Source: Nitrospira sp. (GTDB taxonomy: Bacteria; Nitrospirota; Nitrospiria; Nitrospirales; Nitrospiraceae). Taken from it: 5,898 nucleotides of DNA. Within the stretch, counting starts at the first letter, position 1, and each line of letters starts with the position of its first letter. Under the pieces are notes generated by a model. That model did not search any database. It was not told where the DNA came from and worked only from the letters and a program-made list of their open reading frames with translations. The stretch spans positions 1-5,898 of the forward strand of contig JANYAJ010000335.1 in the NCBI GenBank assembly GCA_025361385.1, written 5' to 3'. Made by a program: the position numbers and the translations under genes. Below are positions 4,886 to 5,898 of this stretch, in pieces.

Positions 4886-5898
4886 CTATTTCTTGCGAAC
4901 CAATAGGCGAATCGGGGTTCCCTCGAATCCATATTCCTCGCGGACTTGGTTTTCGAGAAAGCGGAGATAGGAGGGCGTGATATTGTCTGGGTGCCCGACA
5001 AACAACGCGAAGACGGGTGGTTGTATCGCGACCTGGGTCATGAAGGCAGATTTCGTAATTTTCGTCGGTTTGCCTTTCCGCACCGGCAGGGGGTGGGTGG
5101 TGAGAATCTCCTGGAGGAACTTGTTCAAGGCGCCGGTCGGGATCCGTTTTGAGAAAGCCGCGAACACCCGATCGATGGTCGGAAAGAGCTGGCCAAGCGA
5201 ATCGGGATGCGCTGCGGAGGCGAAGAGGACCGGTGCCCATGTCAGGAAGGGAAAGCGCCGATGCAGTTCCTGTTCGACTTCCTGCCGGGCCTGGCTGTCG
5301 CCTTCCCGGAGGTCCCATTTATTGACGAGGAGGAAACAGGCTCGTCCTTGCTTGATGATGATCCCGGCAATCTTGGTGTCCTGTTCAGTGACCCCTTCCG
5401 TGGCGTCAAGGAGTAAGACACCGAGGTCGGACCGTCCGATAGCCAGGTGCGATCGGACCACGCTGTAGCCTTCGATCCCCCGATCGATTTTTCCTCGCCG
5501 ACGAATTCCGGCTGTATCGGTGAAAAGATAATTCCGTCCTTGATGGAGAGCGATTGAGTCGATCGAATCTCTGGTGGTCCCCGGCACATCGCTGACGACC
5601 ACCCGGTCTTCCCCGAGCACGGCATTCACCAGCGTGGATTTGCCGACATTCGGTCGCCCCACGACGGCAATGCGGGGCATCGTCGTTTTCTCAGGGTTTT
5701 CATCAGGGACCGGGAGGAGCGGATAGAGCGCGTCCAGGAGGTCGGACACGCCGATGCCATGTTCTGCAGAGATAGGATAGAGCGTTTCCTTGCCCAATTG
5801 ATAGAAATCCGCTACGAGGGGTTCGACCTTGGGCGTGTCGATCTTATTAATCACGATAAACAAGGGCTTCGTTGTGCCACGCAAGAGACGGACTACTG
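4886..5898 (-). CDS. der: Ribosome-biogenesis GTPase Der (EngA), C-terminal part; 5' end beyond the window
   Basis: Der is a double-GTPase that binds the large ribosomal subunit and is needed for its maturation in the cytoplasm. The window holds 336 residues of a protein usually about 440-490 long; the N-terminal G1-G3 motifs of the first GTPase lie past the right edge. Visible are the first domain's NKID (17-20) and SAE (43-45), then a complete second domain: GRPNVGKST (80-88, P-loop), the switch threonine in V-P-G-T-T-R-D-S (104-111), DTAG (127-130), NKWD (192-195) and SAA (227-229). The C-terminal KH-like RNA-binding domain covers about 247-334 (FSKRIPTGALNKFL to GTPIRLLVRKK), ending at TAG in 4886-4888. 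Tandem GTPases plus this tail are unique to Der. No decay is seen. The frame is open to the window edge; the TTG at 5884 is internal and not the start. A 247-base gap separates it from the PAS-like gene. Confidence 0.97.
   Translation of the reverse strand, partial: VVRLLRGTTKPLFIVINKIDTPKVEPLVADFYQLGKETLYPISAEHGIGVSDLLDALYPLLPVPDENPEKTTMPRIAVVGRPNVGKSTLVNAVLGEDRVVVSDVPGTTRDSIDSIALHQGRNYLFTDTAGIRRRGKIDRGIEGYSVVRSHLAIGRSDLGVLLLDATEGVTEQDTKIAGIIIKQGRACFLLVNKWDLREGDSQARQEVEQELHRRFPFLTWAPVLFASAAHPDSLGQLFPTIDRVFAAFSKRIPTGALNKFLQEILTTHPLPVRKGKPTKITKSAFMTQVAIQPPVFALFVGHPDNITPSYLRFLENQVREEYGFEGTPIRLLVRKK

Noticed and set aside
4833..5318. 161-codon minus-strand frame
   Set aside because: It overlaps the 3' part of der in another frame; the Der KH-like domain accounts for this DNA.
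1..5898. tRNA, rRNA, riboswitch or CRISPR array
   Set aside because: No cloverleaf, conserved ribosomal segment, riboswitch core or regularly spaced identical repeats with unique spacers was seen; the only tandem repeat has 7-base units without spacers.

Overview
All the genes I can support in this window lie on the minus strand, and the plus strand carries only shadow frames. The base composition is moderately GC-rich. The gene content (a free-living-type ECF sigma/anti-sigma pair, exported proteins of unknown function, Der GTPase, and a sensor-type protein resembling the front half of Nitrospira LuxR-like regulators) fits a Gram-negative bacterium, and from memory Nitrospira best. That assignment is an inference from recall, not from a marker gene.

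Reading in the direction of transcription (right to left): (1) 5898-4886, the C-terminal three quarters of the ribosome-biogenesis GTPase Der, cut by the window edge. (2) 4638-4207, a small PAS-like protein without an output domain, preceded by two short palindromes and followed by a hairpin overlapping its stop. (3) 4100-3267, an exported protein built on two copies of a beta-rich module around a V-F-[IL]-x-T-P-I-G-L core. (4) 3266-3088, a control region with a five-unit heptamer tandem repeat and a promoter with a perfect TTGACA box set in a cluster of TTGGC/GCCAA inverted repeats. (5) 3087-2467, an ECF sigma factor overlapping by ATGA with (6) 2470-2168, a soluble zinc-type anti-sigma factor. 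(7) 2041-326, a 571-residue exported protein with a TPR-like helical C-terminal half. (8) At the left edge, a 38-codon reading frame (246-130) and then the first 34 codons of an IS30-family transposase (103-1), so an insertion sequence runs off the window.

The likely functional core is the sigma/anti-sigma pair: the anti-sigma would hold the sigma factor in the cytoplasm until a redox or metal signal releases it. The exported proteins on either side are natural candidates for its targets, although no shared ECF promoter motif could be seen in front of them. The PAS-like protein and Der look like independent transcription units. The left end is probably accessory DNA, and the short frame there may be a host gene cut by the insertion.
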